From Arthrobotrys musiformis (taxonomy: Eukaryota > Ascomycota > Orbiliomycetes > Orbiliales > Orbiliaceae): a stretch of 64,000 nt of DNA. The notes beneath the pieces were generated by a model, which saw only the letters and a list, made by a program, of their open reading frames with translations, was not told where the DNA came from and searched no databases. Location of the stretch: contig JAVHJL010000011.1 in the NCBI GenBank assembly GCA_036971715.1, forward strand, positions 620,001-684,000. The letters run 5' to 3'. The translations under genes were made by a program, and so were the position numbers. The stretch's first letter is position 1. Each line of letters begins with the position of its first letter. This document shows, piece after piece, positions 44,130 through 57,235 of this stretch.

Positions 44130-47100
44130 ATGGGGAAGGATGGAGGATTCTGGTGTTCGGATCCCGACGGCTGGGGTCCTTTGGGCCCTTTCGGGAGTTA
44201 CCTTACGACCTGTTTCATCGAATCGGTGATAGACGGAGTTAATGTTGGAATGATCGTTCTCGGGCTTTATGAGTTATACTCTATGTCAAAGATGAGTTCT
44301 TTGCCTGTGAAGAGGAATTGGAATTATTGGTTCAAGTTGGTATGATATCACCTCCCTCTCCCTCTCCCTCCTTTGTTTCTCTTTTCCTAAAATTCTCGTC
44401 ATGGGTGGTGGTGATACTAACTAGGATATCTAGATCCTTGTTGGTCTTCTGTTTCTCTCGACCCTGACCCAAGCTGCTCTTACAATCGAATACCTCGAAG
44501 GATGGGCGGTAGACATCAGTTTCTACACAACAATACTTAGTTTGGCCGCGATCGCCATCGCTTTTGCGATCCACCATTTCGAGCATTTCAGGAAGCCAGT
44601 GTCAAGCGGAATCCTACTCTTTTTCTGGCTGTTTTACATCCTCCTTTATGGCGTACGAATGCAAAACTACATCGAAACCCACGAATATGACACCCATCTA
44701 CCTTTGTTTATTGCCTTCGGGATCTCCTTCGGCTTGATCGTTATAATATTCACACTTGAATGGGTGGGACCGACGCCCAAGTCGCCGTACTCAGCTATAG
44801 AGGATGACAACTGCCCGATTCAGGAGTCCAACATATTCTCAATCCTCACTTTCGGGTGGATGACCCCTTTGATGCAGAAAGGGTACAAGAATTTCCTCAC
44901 GGCGAAAGATCTCTGGGACATGCGAGACGAGGACTCTGCTAAAATCAATGGAAGCATTCTTGTGGATTCCTGGGAAAGGGAACTCCTGAAAAAGAAACCT
45001 TCTCTTTGGCTCGCAATGGCTCGTGGATATGGGCTTCCCTTTGGGTTTGCCGGTATTTTCAAAATCGTCCACGATATCCTTGCCTTCGTGCAGCCCCAAC
45101 TTTTGCGTCTTCTCATAAGCTTCATTCAATCCTACGAAACCGAGGATCCTCATCGTGTGACTCGTGGTGTCCTGATCGGATGCGCCATGTTCCTATCTTC
45201 AGTCCTACAGACCACGGCCCTCCATCAATACTTCCAGCGTACCTTTGAAATTGGTATGCGTGTTCGTGCAGGCCTTTCCTCTCAAATTTACCAGAAATCT
45301 CTGCGCCTTTCGAACGAAGGCCGTGCAGCACGTACCACTGGTGAGATTGTCAATCTCATGGCCGTGGATACTTCTCGTCTCGAGTTTTTGGCCCAATATG
45401 GACAGAACATTTGGTCATCTCCTTTCCAGATCATAATCTGCATGATCTCCCTCTATGATCTTGTTGGCTACAGCATGTTCGCCGGTATTGCAGTCATGGT
45501 TGTGATGGTACCTGTGAACTGGCTGATTGCACGGCTTATGAAGCAATTCCAGGTCACACAGATGAAGAACAAAGACTCAAGAACTCGCCTTGTTGCCGAA
45601 ATTGTCAACAATATGAAGAGTATCAAACTATACGCTTGGGGAGTCGCTTTCATGACGCGGCTTACGGATATCCGGAACAAAGAGCTCAAGACCCTTCGAA
45701 AGATGGGTGTTACTCAAGCCTTCGCAAACTTTACGTGGAATACCTCCCCTTTCTTGGTTTCATGCGTGACTTTTACAACCTTCGCATTGACCAATAGCAA
45801 GCCTTTGACTACTGAAATCGTATTCCCGGCGTTGACACTATTCAACTTGTTGACTTTCCCATTGGCGATGTTGCCGATGGTTATTTCGATGATTGTCGAG
45901 GCTACTGTTGCAGTTGATCGTTTGTCATCCTTCCTCAGGGCCGAGGAGGTACAGCCAGATGCCGTAACAAGGGAACCAGCGGCAAAACATCAAGGAGATG
46001 TCACTGTCAAGGTTGTAAACGGACGATTCACTTGGAACAGAAATTGGACAGATGACAAGGACGCCCTCAAAAACATCGAATTCGTCGCGAGGAAGGGCGA
46101 GCTCTCTTGTATCGTCGGACGAGTTGGACAAGGCAAATCCTCACTTCTTTCGGCTATTCTCGGTGACCTTTGGAAGAAAAACGGATCTGTTTTGGTCAAG
46201 GGCGACGTGGCTTATGTTGCACAGCAATCCTGGGTTGTCAACGGTTCCATCAAGGACAATATTCTATTCGGCCATAGGCTAGATGAGGATTTCTATAATG
46301 AAGTTATTAAGGCCTGCGCTCTTGTCGACGATCTTGCCGCTCTTCCCCACGGTGATTCGACCGAAGTCGGAGAAAAGGGTATTTCTCTATCCGGTGGTCA
46401 AAAGGCACGATTGACGCTCGCTCGAGCAGTGTATGCCCGAGCAGATGTTTACCTCCTCGATGACTGTCTGTCGGCCGTCGATCAACATGTCGGACGCCAT
46501 CTCATCAATCAAGTACTTGGCCCTAACGGTCTACTCCGCACTAAAACACGTATCATGGCAACAAATCAAATCCCAATCCTCATGGTTGCCGACTACATCA
46601 CCATGTTGAAAGATGGTGAAGTCGATGAGCATGGAACGTACCGGGACGTTATGGCTGCTAAAAAGGATATTTACAACCTCCTCAAGACGATTCGAGAAAA
46701 TGCCGACGAAAACTCTAATAGTGAAGAAGCCACGCCTGTGAACACCGATAGTTCAGCAAACGTTTCGGACGAAGAGGAACAGCTCGACAAGGTCGGTGGA
46801 CTTCTCACTACTGGATCTAGCAGTATTCAGAAAAAGAAGGCTCGTACTTTCAGCTCTGGAACTCTCCGCCGCGCCAGTGTCGCCAGCCACAAGAAACGAA
46901 TCCGAGGCCCCGTCGACGAAGACAACAAGAATTCCCAGGTGAATCAAGAACACCAAGAACAAGGTAAAGTCAGCTGGGAAGTTTACAAAGAATACGCACG
47001 AGCATCCAATTGGTTTGCTTTCTCCGTATACGTTATCGCGTTGATTGGCGCGCTAGCAGGGCAGTTGGGAAGCAGTATCTGGTTGAAGAAATGGTCGGAA

Positions 47101-49519
47101 TATAATGACAAGCATCACGAAAATAAGCACGTCGGAATGTGGGTTGGATTCTACTTCGCAATTGGCTTTGGAGCATCTGCTTTGGTGGCCATCCAAACAT
47201 TGATATTATGGATATTCTGTTCCATCGAAGTAAGTTTCGCGGACCTAATTGGGGTACAGCTCAGGAATTACGATGCTAATCATATACTGTAGGCTGCTCG
47301 GAAACTTCATCAGCGCATGGCAACAGCCATCTTCCGCAGCCCAATGTCCTTCTTTGAAACTACGCCTACAGGACGGATCCTTAACCGATTCTCGGGTGAT
47401 GTTTACAAAGTCGATGAACTACTTGCTCGTACATTCAACCAGCTGTTCTCGAACGCGGCGCGTTGTGCATTTACATTTATTATCATTGCTTGGGGCACTC
47501 CAGCCTTCATCGCACTTATCGTCCCGCTTTTGATGCTTTACTTCTACATCCAACGATACTATCTCAGCACCTCACGGGAGTTGAAGCGATTAGATTCCGT
47601 TTCCAGGAGCCCAATCTTCGCACACTTCCAAGAGTCTCTTGGAGGTCTCGCGACTATTAGAGCTTACCAGCAACAAGATAGGTTCTGGCATGAGAACGAA
47701 CTTCTCGTTGATGGCAACCTGAGAGCTTATTTCCCCTCTATTAGCGCGAACCGTTGGTTGGCGGTGAGATTAGAGTTCATTGGATCTATCATCATTCTCG
47801 GAGCCGCGATGCTCGCAGTCGTTGCCGTCGCTGGCGGATCTCCGTTGAGTGCGGGTATGGTTGGTCTGTCGATGAGTTACGCTCTGCAAATTACGCAAAG
47901 CTTGAACTGGGTTGTTCGACAGACCGTGGAGGTTGAGACGAACATTGTCAGCGTGGAGAGAATTCTCGAATATGCGAAACTGAAGCCCGAAGCTGAGGAG
48001 ATTGTCAAGCAGAATCGACCTTCTGTGGCATGGCCGTCCAGAGGTGGTGTGCAATTCAAGAACTTCTCGACAAAGTATAGAGAGGGCCTTGATTTGGTGC
48101 TTAAGGATATCAATCTTGATATCAAGCCAAAGGAGAAGATTGGGGTAGTTGGACGAACAGGTGCTGGAAAGTCATCGCTTACTCTCGCACTATTCAGAAT
48201 TATTGAGGCGGTTGATGGACACATTGAAATTGATGATGTAAACACCTCTCTCATTGGGCTCCTGGATTTGAGGAAACGGTTAGCAATTATTCCGCAGGAT
48301 GCAGCGTTGTTCGATATGAGTGTGCGTGAAAACTTGGATCCAGCTGGGGTCAGAGACGATACGGAGCTCTGGGGAGTGTTGGAGCTATCGCATTTGAAGG
48401 AGCACGTCAGCAAGATGGAAGGCAAGTTGGATGCGAAGATCCACGAGGGAGGTACGAATTTGAGCGCAGGTCAGAGACAGTTGATGTGTCTTGCTCGAGC
48501 GCTGTTGACACCGTCGAATATATTGGTGTTGGATGAAGGTGAGGATATTCCTTGTTTGCCTTTGCTCCTTTTGCGCGAAAGTGGATCGGTATTCGGACCG
48601 ATGTCGTATGATTGAAGTGTGAAGACACAAAAAAAAACCTGAATTGGTTACTTTGCTCCGAACAAGTCCGACGTCGAGAGAATCGAAACCAGGATTGTTG
48701 TTTCGCACTCGACCATGGTTGTCCCCACTTCTGGAAGCTGTCAAGGATATAGTGTTGGGAGCTTTAAGTTGCGATTTACAGGGGGGAGGAAGCTTGCTCT
48801 GAATTGTCAGCATCAAGATTTGCTAACATCCACTTTTTAATTTCCCGATATTAGCCACCGCTGCCGTTGATGTGGAGACTGATGCAGTAAGTTAACATTC
48901 CCATGAAACCCAGAAAGACACATCGCCGTCTGCTGTTTCCCTGTCACTTCCATCTCTCGGCATCTGTCGCATGTGAAAGGTTTCATTCGCGCTGACGTCT
49001 CGACCTTTCTTTTCCTTTGCAATTTTATAGGTCCTTCAAAAAACCATTCGAGAGGAGTTCCGTGATAAGACAATGATTACAATTGCGCATCGGATAAGTA
49101 AGTCCTGCCGTTTATCCCCCCCCCTTGTTGAACGATTTGTGGAGGTTGGACTCCTCATGACGTGTGCCACGATCCTTCCATAATATTACATCCTTGCTGC
49201 CTAACAAATTTGTGTGGTATTGGTAATCACTGTGTTTCTACGCAGAGGACTAACTAACGATCATCTGTTACCAAAAAATATAGATACTATCCTAGACAGC
49301 GACCGCATCATCGTCCTCGACGCCGGCCGAGTCGCTGAGTTTGATACCCCAGCGGCGCTGTTGGCTAAGGGAACAGACAGTCTTTTCCATGGACTCGTAA
49401 AGGAAGCTGGATTGCTGGAAGAAAACATTGCAGCTGCAAATGCCGTCGGTGCAACTGGAACACCGGCAACGACGGCAGGTGCAGAAGGCAATTCGACAGC
49501 TAATGCCTCGAAGGATTGA
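44130..49519 (+). CDS. YCF1: YCF1-type vacuolar ABC-C (MRP) transporter
   Basis: The six exons are 44130-44339, 44434-47229, 47293-48538, 48855-48886, 49031-49097 and 49284-49519, encoding 1528 residues (yeast Ycf1: 1515). An N-terminal TMD0 (about 1-200) precedes two TMD-NBD halves. NBD1 has Walker A GRVGQGKSS (about 632-640), signature LSGGQ (about 722-726) and Walker B YLLDD. NBD2 has Walker A GRTGAGKSS (about 1289-1297), LSAGQ, ILVLDEATAAVD spanning the exon 3/4 join, and the switch histidine in TIAHRINTILDSDR across the exon 5/6 join. The linker keeps the kinase site RRAS (Ser885), at the place where yeast Ycf1 is phosphorylated. Members pump glutathione conjugates and metal complexes (for example cadmium) into the vacuole. 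Both ATP sites look intact. The 32-base exon 4 is easily missed, and intron 3 is long (316 bases). Confidence 0.96.
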
Positions 49520-51645
49520 GGAGGGTAGGAGGTGAAAGCCACGCACATGGGTTATGTTGCTGCGAGATCTGGGGCACTCTTGGCTCACTCTAGCCGAGCT
49601 TCTGGGGTTTGTGCGTGTGCCTATATTTCGGAGAGTTATTGGAGGGGGGAGGCGATGGGAGAGATAGGGAAAAGCATTTTTTTTGGCATATAGCGAAAAA
49701 GGGCATAAAGGGGAAGGAATTTGAGGTGATGATGGTGTGACATTTGCTACGATATTGCATAAGTAGGTTGATGTGTGTGTGCATATGTGATGGTATGTAC
49801 TTTTATTATGAAGAAGGCATGTATTGATATAGGCATTGGATGATAATTTGACATTTTGCAAAAGAAAAAAGACACGAAAGCTTATTATATTAAAAATCCA
49901 AGATTTGTAACTTTCTTTTCACGTTGTGAACACATTTTCGGACATGAAACTATTAGTAGTTAAGTAGCTATAGCAGAAACCGGTGGCGATAAGTAAATGT
50001 AAAGTAGGTATAATGATTCTGATAAAGGGAGAGAAAAAGCCAGTCGTATTGGAAAAGAGAGCTCTGCGGCATTTTCAATCGGCATATAATCCAAGAGAAG
50101 GCGTTTTTACGAAATCGAGTCTACAAGGCAAGGAACGGGTAGAAATGGGAACAATCAATCGGGGACCCATGAAACTGTGGTTTGACGTATGCACTGTCCC
50201 GACATGATATTCGTGTTAAACCCAGAAACCTCTGATGCCATTGCATTGTCCTCGTAAAACAAAGCCTCACTTGGTATCTTATTCTTAGATACATGTTTCC
50301 TTACCTATACCCAAATATCCAGATTGCATGGCATAGCGCAGAACGTACTTATGTATGTATGATGGTAGTATGTATGTAAGTAAGTGAGGTATGTATGTAT
50401 GTGTGTATGGAACATACATATATGTATGTACTGTATGTAGATACATTCCATTTCTATCAGTTTTTTGATAAAGGTGGGACCCTGCGCTCGAATTATTTTC
50501 CTTTATTTTTATTTTATTTTTATTTTATTTATTTTGTGAACAATGGAGGAGAGGGAAGGGAGGGTCGGAGTCGAGTTCACCGACAAGGCTTGTTTATCCT
50601 TCCTGTTTCCTGAAGTCTTGCAATTGGGCGCATCGATGTGATAGACATATAGGCATATTTGTATAGACATATATCCCAGGTTCTTCCCTTTTTTCCTTTT
50701 TGTTAAGATAGATAGGCTATAAGTTAGGATCCATACATAGCAGAGGCCCAGCGCACCGGGACCGTTAGCCCTCCAAGACAGTCCCTCTTTTTCTGGGTGG
50801 GTTCTATGTGTATTCTAGGTCTGTATGTCGGTATAATTCTGTGCTGGGGGCATTCTGGCTAGGTTTAGATTAATTGCCCCAGAATATAAGCTGCGCGTTG
50901 ATATTACTATTGCATGTCAGCAACGGCAGGAACAACACGAGGGTGAAGGGCTAGGCATATGACATAGGATCGATGGGAGGGTGTAGGCCCCGAAGGAAAA
51001 AAAAATCCGGTCTTTCTTTAGTTTGGCCTTGATATTCGTCTCGGCCTTGTTTATGTGTGTATGTAATGTCGGCGTACGTGTTATTGCATGATGTCTTTCA
51101 TCATGTAAGTAGGTGTGTGTGTGTATGTGCGTGTATGTGTATGATCGAAAAGAGCTCGCGAACGGGGTTTCTGTTGCATTGGGTGGGAAGGGAAGGAAGG
51201 GAAGGGAAGAAATATGCAATAGGACACGAAGCGAATACGGATTCGAGGGCGGGTTTCGTCTTATGCTCTGTGAGTATCTGTTTCGGATCTCTCTTTTTTA
51301 TTTCTTTTTTTCTTGGTTCTTTCTTTCTTTTCTAGGCTTTTTTTCCTTTTTGATGTGCTTGGGGGGGCGTTAGATAAGCTGGCTTGGGGGGGATCTTTTG
51401 GAAATGCGTGCTATATGCAATATGTGTGGATACGTGTGGTTGATGCTTAGTAGAGCTATAGACGGGACGGGAAGAGGAGAGATATGTATCTCGATGTTAA
51501 GGAAGGAAGTACCAGATACATTTCTGCGCCTTCAAGGGAAGGAGAATGATGAGAGAGGAAGGAAGGGGTAGGGGGCGTTCTCGATGTTGTATCTCAGTAT
51601 GTAATTCTATATGTACGACCGGATAAACGTTGCATTTGAAGAATA
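49520..51645. other. 3' flank of YCF1 with microsatellites
   Basis: T-rich tracts on the sense strand lie at about 50490-50530 and 51280-51350. ATGT-type microsatellite occurs at about 50351-50439, GT/ATGT repeats at about 51112-51143, and GGAAG repeats at about 51186-51210. The small frames here are translations of these simple sequences. No gene is seen. Confidence 0.55.
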
Positions 51646-54600
51646 TTGCGAGCTGGAGATGCTAGGTTGGATCATGATATCCTGGGATTGTATGATTGGA
51701 TACGTCCAAGTCCATTCGGGGTTTGGAGTTTAGAGTACCCCGGATTCCTCAAGGGTCGGTTTGCTGAATCTAGTACGGACTTCGTATATAACTCCGGGAA
51801 TAATTGGGAGGCAGTCAGTATTCGAGCAAAGATGAACAATCAAATGGCTGGATTCGGAGGCCACGGGGCGCTTGAGCTTGACGTTTTTGATATCTCGCAG
51901 TAGTGCTTATTGGGATATTCGTGCTTTGTGGTGGCTGAGGGGCGGGGCCCGGCGATTATCCGTTTTTCGAGTTATAGAAGCCTAGCTTGAGATTCAAAAA
52001 ATTGCGAATCTTGGACATATATCGGTATATATTGCAGCATCGGAGAATACGCTAAACTCATGTAAAAAGTCAAGAGCTTCCTAGCTGTGCCGCAATTGTT
52101 TCTGTTGACGTCTCGTAGTTGCAGTCTATGCCGTGCGCCATCGATTAGGCCTAGCCGTTTCGGTGTCGTAAGATTGTAACTTTTGGGGGGCACGGTTCAA
52201 AATTACTGGGTATTGTATACGATGGATTCTAGATTAATATTTGATCATGACCAAAGCTTTTCGGGTTCATCCCGTCTCTTGAAAAGAAAAAAAGATGCCC
52301 CGTTTTATTATTGCCATTATTATTCAAATTATGGGTTTGTCAGCCAGATAACGACACTGGCTCTCGTATCACGATGCATGTAAGTTAGCTTAGCCCTCCC
52401 TAGTCCGTGGCGTTTTTGCATCAGTTAACGGTGTGACATTGGTTGGTACGTTGGGTCCAAGATATAGCCGCCTTGGGGGGCTGCATAGTAATGATGAGGG
52501 TAGCTATGTTAGGTAATGGAGGCATATACATATCAAGAACTTATAGTGAGGCTCTAAGTTTGGTTCAAATGCTTCTCCGTCAATCTGGAAATACGAGCTT
52601 TGAATTTGGTTTTGGGGCTAAAGGAGTTAAACATGCTGCAGCTGAATCAGACGATTAGTATTCTTCAATTGGGCCCTCGAAAAGGTGCATGGGGCCCTGA
52701 CTTTGATTTATTAACCGAGAGGAGCTTTCATAATCTAATCTAATTATAAGGATCCTAGAATCAGGCATGCCGTGTGGGGATCGAGTATGTCATAACGCAC
52801 AATCCAGATGGCGGCGGATTACTTTGCAGTTTTGGAGGATTGGACAGCGAACGTGTAGACGGTCGTCCATGATATCCATAGCATAAAGCTTGGCCTGGGG
52901 CTTTCGACCAATGTGCGTGTCGAATGGATATCAGACGATCGAGGCCCACAAGGAAACTCTAGTAAGAAGCTAGCAATTCTACCCAGCTTCCCCGGCCGAA
53001 GACTAGCAGTAATAGGTATGGTTCGACACCTTATTGTCGGTGAAGCGGGAAACAGCTTTGCTCAGGACGGGGCCAAGTGGCGTCGACACCCGGTAACCGA
53101 AATCTAGGGACTCCGCTCCGGAGGCAAGGGGACTTAATACTGGTGGGTGAGAGACAGAGCTATTAGGTCGGGAGAAGGGGCAAAGGGGAGAGAAAATTAA
53201 TCAGTTTGAAATGATCCTAAAGATACCGGGTTAAATGGAAGTCGAAGTGGAGGCCTCTTCGACTTTATCGCAAATACCATCAACTATTCGGAGCTTGCAT
53301 GAGGCTTTTTCCGTTCAATATGTCCATCGAAACCTGCAAAAAGGGACCACGTAAGCTTGGCACGCAATCTTGGCAACGTCACCCACGGTCTTCATTGGGA
53401 CGGGACGGTTCCGTCCATAGACATGATCTATTTTCCGGGGTGGAAATTTTGTGAACGGGCCAGTTTTTTAGTCCCTGAAGGCTCGAGGCTGGTGACTAAA
53501 TGTTTCAAGGCAAGATCGAGAAATTAAACCGCAGACTTTGCAACCACGTTCAATACTCTTCAGTTAGCAGAGAAGTTAGCATCTAACGCTGCAAAACTGA
53601 GACGGGTATTCGAAGGGTCGACGAAGGTATGTACTCACGTACATACTCAACGCCGCACATGATGTACATGTACGCGTATATGCTACTTGTCGAAGCCCCA
53701 GGCTAAAGATTTGCCGGCCGGACGTGCCGTCGATGGTAACTTCCCCATTACGAACTTCAAGGGTCATTGATAGCACTAGCGGGTGATCGACACTGCATGG
53801 GAATTTTTTTTGAAACGCCACGCATATGCAAAGCCGTGGCCTCAGGACATTGCTTCGGAGACAGGTTTGAGAGTACAGATCTAGACGTACGGACCTCCTG
53901 CGTTCACGGAATGAGCTGGAACGTATCTAGTCTATGCACTCACGAGTCAGTCGTCGTCGAGGTCCGTATAGTATTGTCATGATCATGGCGATATTCATAA
54001 TTTGGGCAAGAAATCCGGCGAGGCAAGCTACAGTGAAGGTAGAATTCTAGAACTACCGCGCCGGTTAGCTGACTTGCATGGATTGTGTAAGCGCTCATAG
54101 ACAAGGGCCTGTATAGAGTGCACTGCAAAAATTGCCAAAGTTGCCGACTATCTGCCGAAACCAATGCGGCGATTTCATTGCATGGGCCTATAGGGCAAGC
54201 CATGGAGTGAGCCATTACGGCTTTCTAGGTGCGGGTTCCTTTATTTTGCGAGGTTCTCCTAACTTAACTGGTTGATATTGTCAGCTATCAATCAGCACAA
54301 CCTCACAGCTTCCAAGTGATAACGGGCTGAACGTGGGACACGGATAAAACGAGACAAACAGGGATCCCCGTTGGTAGCGATGTTAACATATTCAGGCTTT
54401 AGCATCCACATAATATAATATGGTGATATTCAACGTAAATGTACAATCGCAAGTTAAGTTACAAGTACTGCGTGGTGAGAGATAATGTCACCATTCGGAG
54501 GGAATTAATTGAGCTCACCGTTCTGATTTGCGTTTTGGAGATCTCACTTATACTCGGTCTCATTTGTCAGCTAGGCACGAAGACAATATTTGTTGACAAA

Positions 54601-56728
54601 GTATAGTTTGTTTCGCGGTGGCGCAAGTATCAAGGGAAAGAGAAGAGAATCACCAATTGTCAAAATGCTACAGCCCGTTTGCAAGGACCTTCCCAGCACG
54701 ATAGCGACCAGTACTATAGGCTGCATTCATTCGCATGCCAGCGGCGATTGTGCCAATTGCACTTTCGAAGGGTTCCAGACAATAAAATTATTAGCACACC
54801 ATCATGTTTTACTCCGAAGAGCCCGAGTGCGACCTCAGGTGATAAAACGAGGACAATAAGCATGAAAAAGGAAGGCAACAGTGAGTAAGACTACAAAGTT
54901 CATGCATTACTATGGTCTTAGTCACATAGCTAGATCGGCTTAAACAAGTATATGAATACGATATGAGACCCACGGCACAATCGAGTGCGATTTCCAAGCG
55001 GGATGGAGCAATATCTATGAAATGCAAGATTGTTAGAACCTACATACCTATATCACCTTAATATCAAGTACCATGTGTTCGGCCGAGATCTCGGGGTTAG
55101 GAGCTGGTGCGTACTGGCCGTTGGAACCGGCTTCCTCCACCAGTGCTTCTCAGCCCGAACTTTTGTTGCCGCCTTTTTGAGTGTATATGGGAAGAGTAGC
55201 ACTGGTTACGAGACTGAGTGTAGCAAGTTATTCCCACCCAATACTAGAATGTGTCGCACAGACGCTACACGTTACTGTGTAATGGGGGTACCTGTGCCTG
55301 GGGGTCTTCGATAGAGCCTTAGATCCACGTGTACACCTTGTCGGATTCGAAAAAAATTATAGTGGACGCTTGATCCACACAAGAGACTAACAAGCTCTAT
55401 TGCATGAATACATGCGAGTATATTAGTTTCACATGTCAAGGAGTCAAAAAGCACTTGATGAGAATGGCGAAATGAATGGGGAAACATCTGAGTGGGGAGC
55501 TGATTTGCGATATCAGGTGCCACGATAGACACCGACAGCATGGGTCAAGCGGACAAATACTACATGAAACAAGTACAAGATTCATTGGCTGCCTTCTGGA
55601 AAAGGTGGAGGGTTTTAGGAGGACTAAAACGGGCTTTTAGTATACGTATGCAAGATATCGGTGAAGATATTGCAACTGCAAGGAGTGTGTGCCCACCTAT
55701 TCCCTCCAAGCTTCTTTCCAGGACTTTTTCCGGGCTTCTTCAACCTGATGGGAAGTTTCCTCATGGCGCTCCTGATCTGTCACCTTCCAGGATTCTGCAC
55801 CGGTGATATTGCCAATAGTATATCCGAACTGTGTAGATCCGTGTGTAACCGGATTTCTTAGCAGACGCCGTCAGCCTTCTAGCCTAAGCATGTAGTGTCA
55901 TGAGGTGCATCTCGAGATATAATACAGACTCCCCCCAATCTTTCAAAAGGAGGGTGGTCCCCAAAGGTGTTACATTGGTGGTACACAGACCGCGCACCAC
56001 ATATGCAGCAGAGTCTTTCAAGTAGGTACTCGAACCTACCGATTTCGATTGTTCCTTGCAGCTGTGTGAGTCTTTAAGAGGCCCAGGAAGGCTCCGATTT
56101 GGAAACCGTATCTGGAGAGTCTATGTCCCAGATGTTCGCTGTCACTTCCGCAGTAGGGCCCAGTACTACGCAAGTTACGTAGCAGGTGCTGATTCGTACA
56201 CGCGCTTCGCAGTAGATGCAATATATGCAATAGCTACATGGACTAATAAGTTCTAGGGGTCAGTGCTCATGGATCTTGCCGTCTTTGAGGCCTAAAAATT
56301 TTGTCTGGAGGCTATTAATAAAGGTCACCTTGCATGGAATGATTGTGAAGGCTGTACATATTGTCCTGTGCTGAGTACGTGCAATGCTGATTGTTATAGC
56401 AAGGTCAATTACAAGGAAAGTGTTGAGTACGAGATATGAGACCACGGCCTTAGTATTAGCTGGCCTCGCAGTGACGTTGCGCACGTTGCCTTAGCTTTGG
56501 ACACAATAAGAAACTACATGTAAAACCAACCCTCCCAAAAATAAAAACGAAAAATTCTTTCGTGCACAATCAAAGGTACCTGCACACCTCCCACTTGCTT
56601 GCTTGGTATGTTTGTGTTATCCCTCCCAGCTGCTAGCATGCTCTGCTCTGGGCAGGGGGTGGTCCACCAAATGTATGCGTGAAATCCTAGCCGGCGGTAC
56701 GCCTGTACTATGTATGGGTTCTCACTAA
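51646..56728. other. Gene desert, nothing recognisable
   Basis: Five kilobases contain only frames under ~100 codons, and I recognise no motif in any of them. A sequence at 56022-56039 can form a 5-bp T-arm-like hairpin but lacks the rest of a tRNA. I see no terminal repeats by eye, but an alignment search might find degenerate transposon remains. Confidence 0.45.
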
Positions 56729-57235
56729 TCAGCGGATTATAGTACCGGCTCTTATTGCTCCAGATTTATCCTTAGTCACTTGACGGCACCAAGCCCAAAA
56801 TCTGGGGTAAGAGGCATTTGCATTGTTGAAATACATATAAACCGATCTCTGCACCAACGGGTCCGCGGAGCAGTTTGTTTTTCCTGGCAAGCCCGGCCGG
56901 GAAGCCTGTCCAGGAAGAGTCTGTGCCATAGCTCTCGCATGGGGAATATTATCGAGTTGGCTGAGCTCGCAGTTCCAAATTTTTGAGGGGTCAGGCTTGC
57001 CGTCCTTCTCGATGAAGAAAAAGCCTTCATGGCGCAATGGCTTGCAGATGAGTCGGCACAAGGTTCCCAATGCTCCGGAGATGGTGGATGGAGGACAGCA
57101 CCAAATGCATACATAGTATGCCAACTCTGAGAGCCATGATTTCCGTAATCCTGGTTTGCAATTGCTGCCCTTGCTCATCGCTACCCTATTCAGAGGTCCG
57201 GACACCATCGGTACTGGAATGTCACATACATCCAT
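56729..57235 (-). CDS. Doubtful Cys-rich hypothetical protein
   Basis: This is an ATG-initiated open frame of 168 residues in an otherwise empty region. It contains about nine cysteines (for example CIWCCPP and LCRLICKP) and no signal peptide or membrane span. A hydrophilic centre (FFFIEKDGKPDPSKIWNCE) reads like coding sequence. There is no recognised family, no clear promoter, and open frames also exist on the other strand. It may be a real orphan, an exon of a larger gene, or chance. Confidence 0.25.
   Translation of the reverse strand: MDVCDIPVPMVSGPLNRVAMSKGSNCKPGLRKSWLSELAYYVCIWCCPPSTISGALGTLCRLICKPLRHEGFFFIEKDGKPDPSKIWNCELSQLDNIPHARAMAQTLPGQASRPGLPGKTNCSADPLVQRSVYMYFNNANASYPRFWAWCRQVTKDKSGAIRAGTIIR

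Noticed and set aside
49214..49283. Apparent independent start of a small gene before the last YCF1 exon
   Set aside because: It is intron 5 read through; the downstream part is the conserved end of NBD2.
56022..56039. T-arm-like hairpin suggesting a tRNA
   Set aside because: No acceptor, D or anticodon stems of the right spacing were found on either side.
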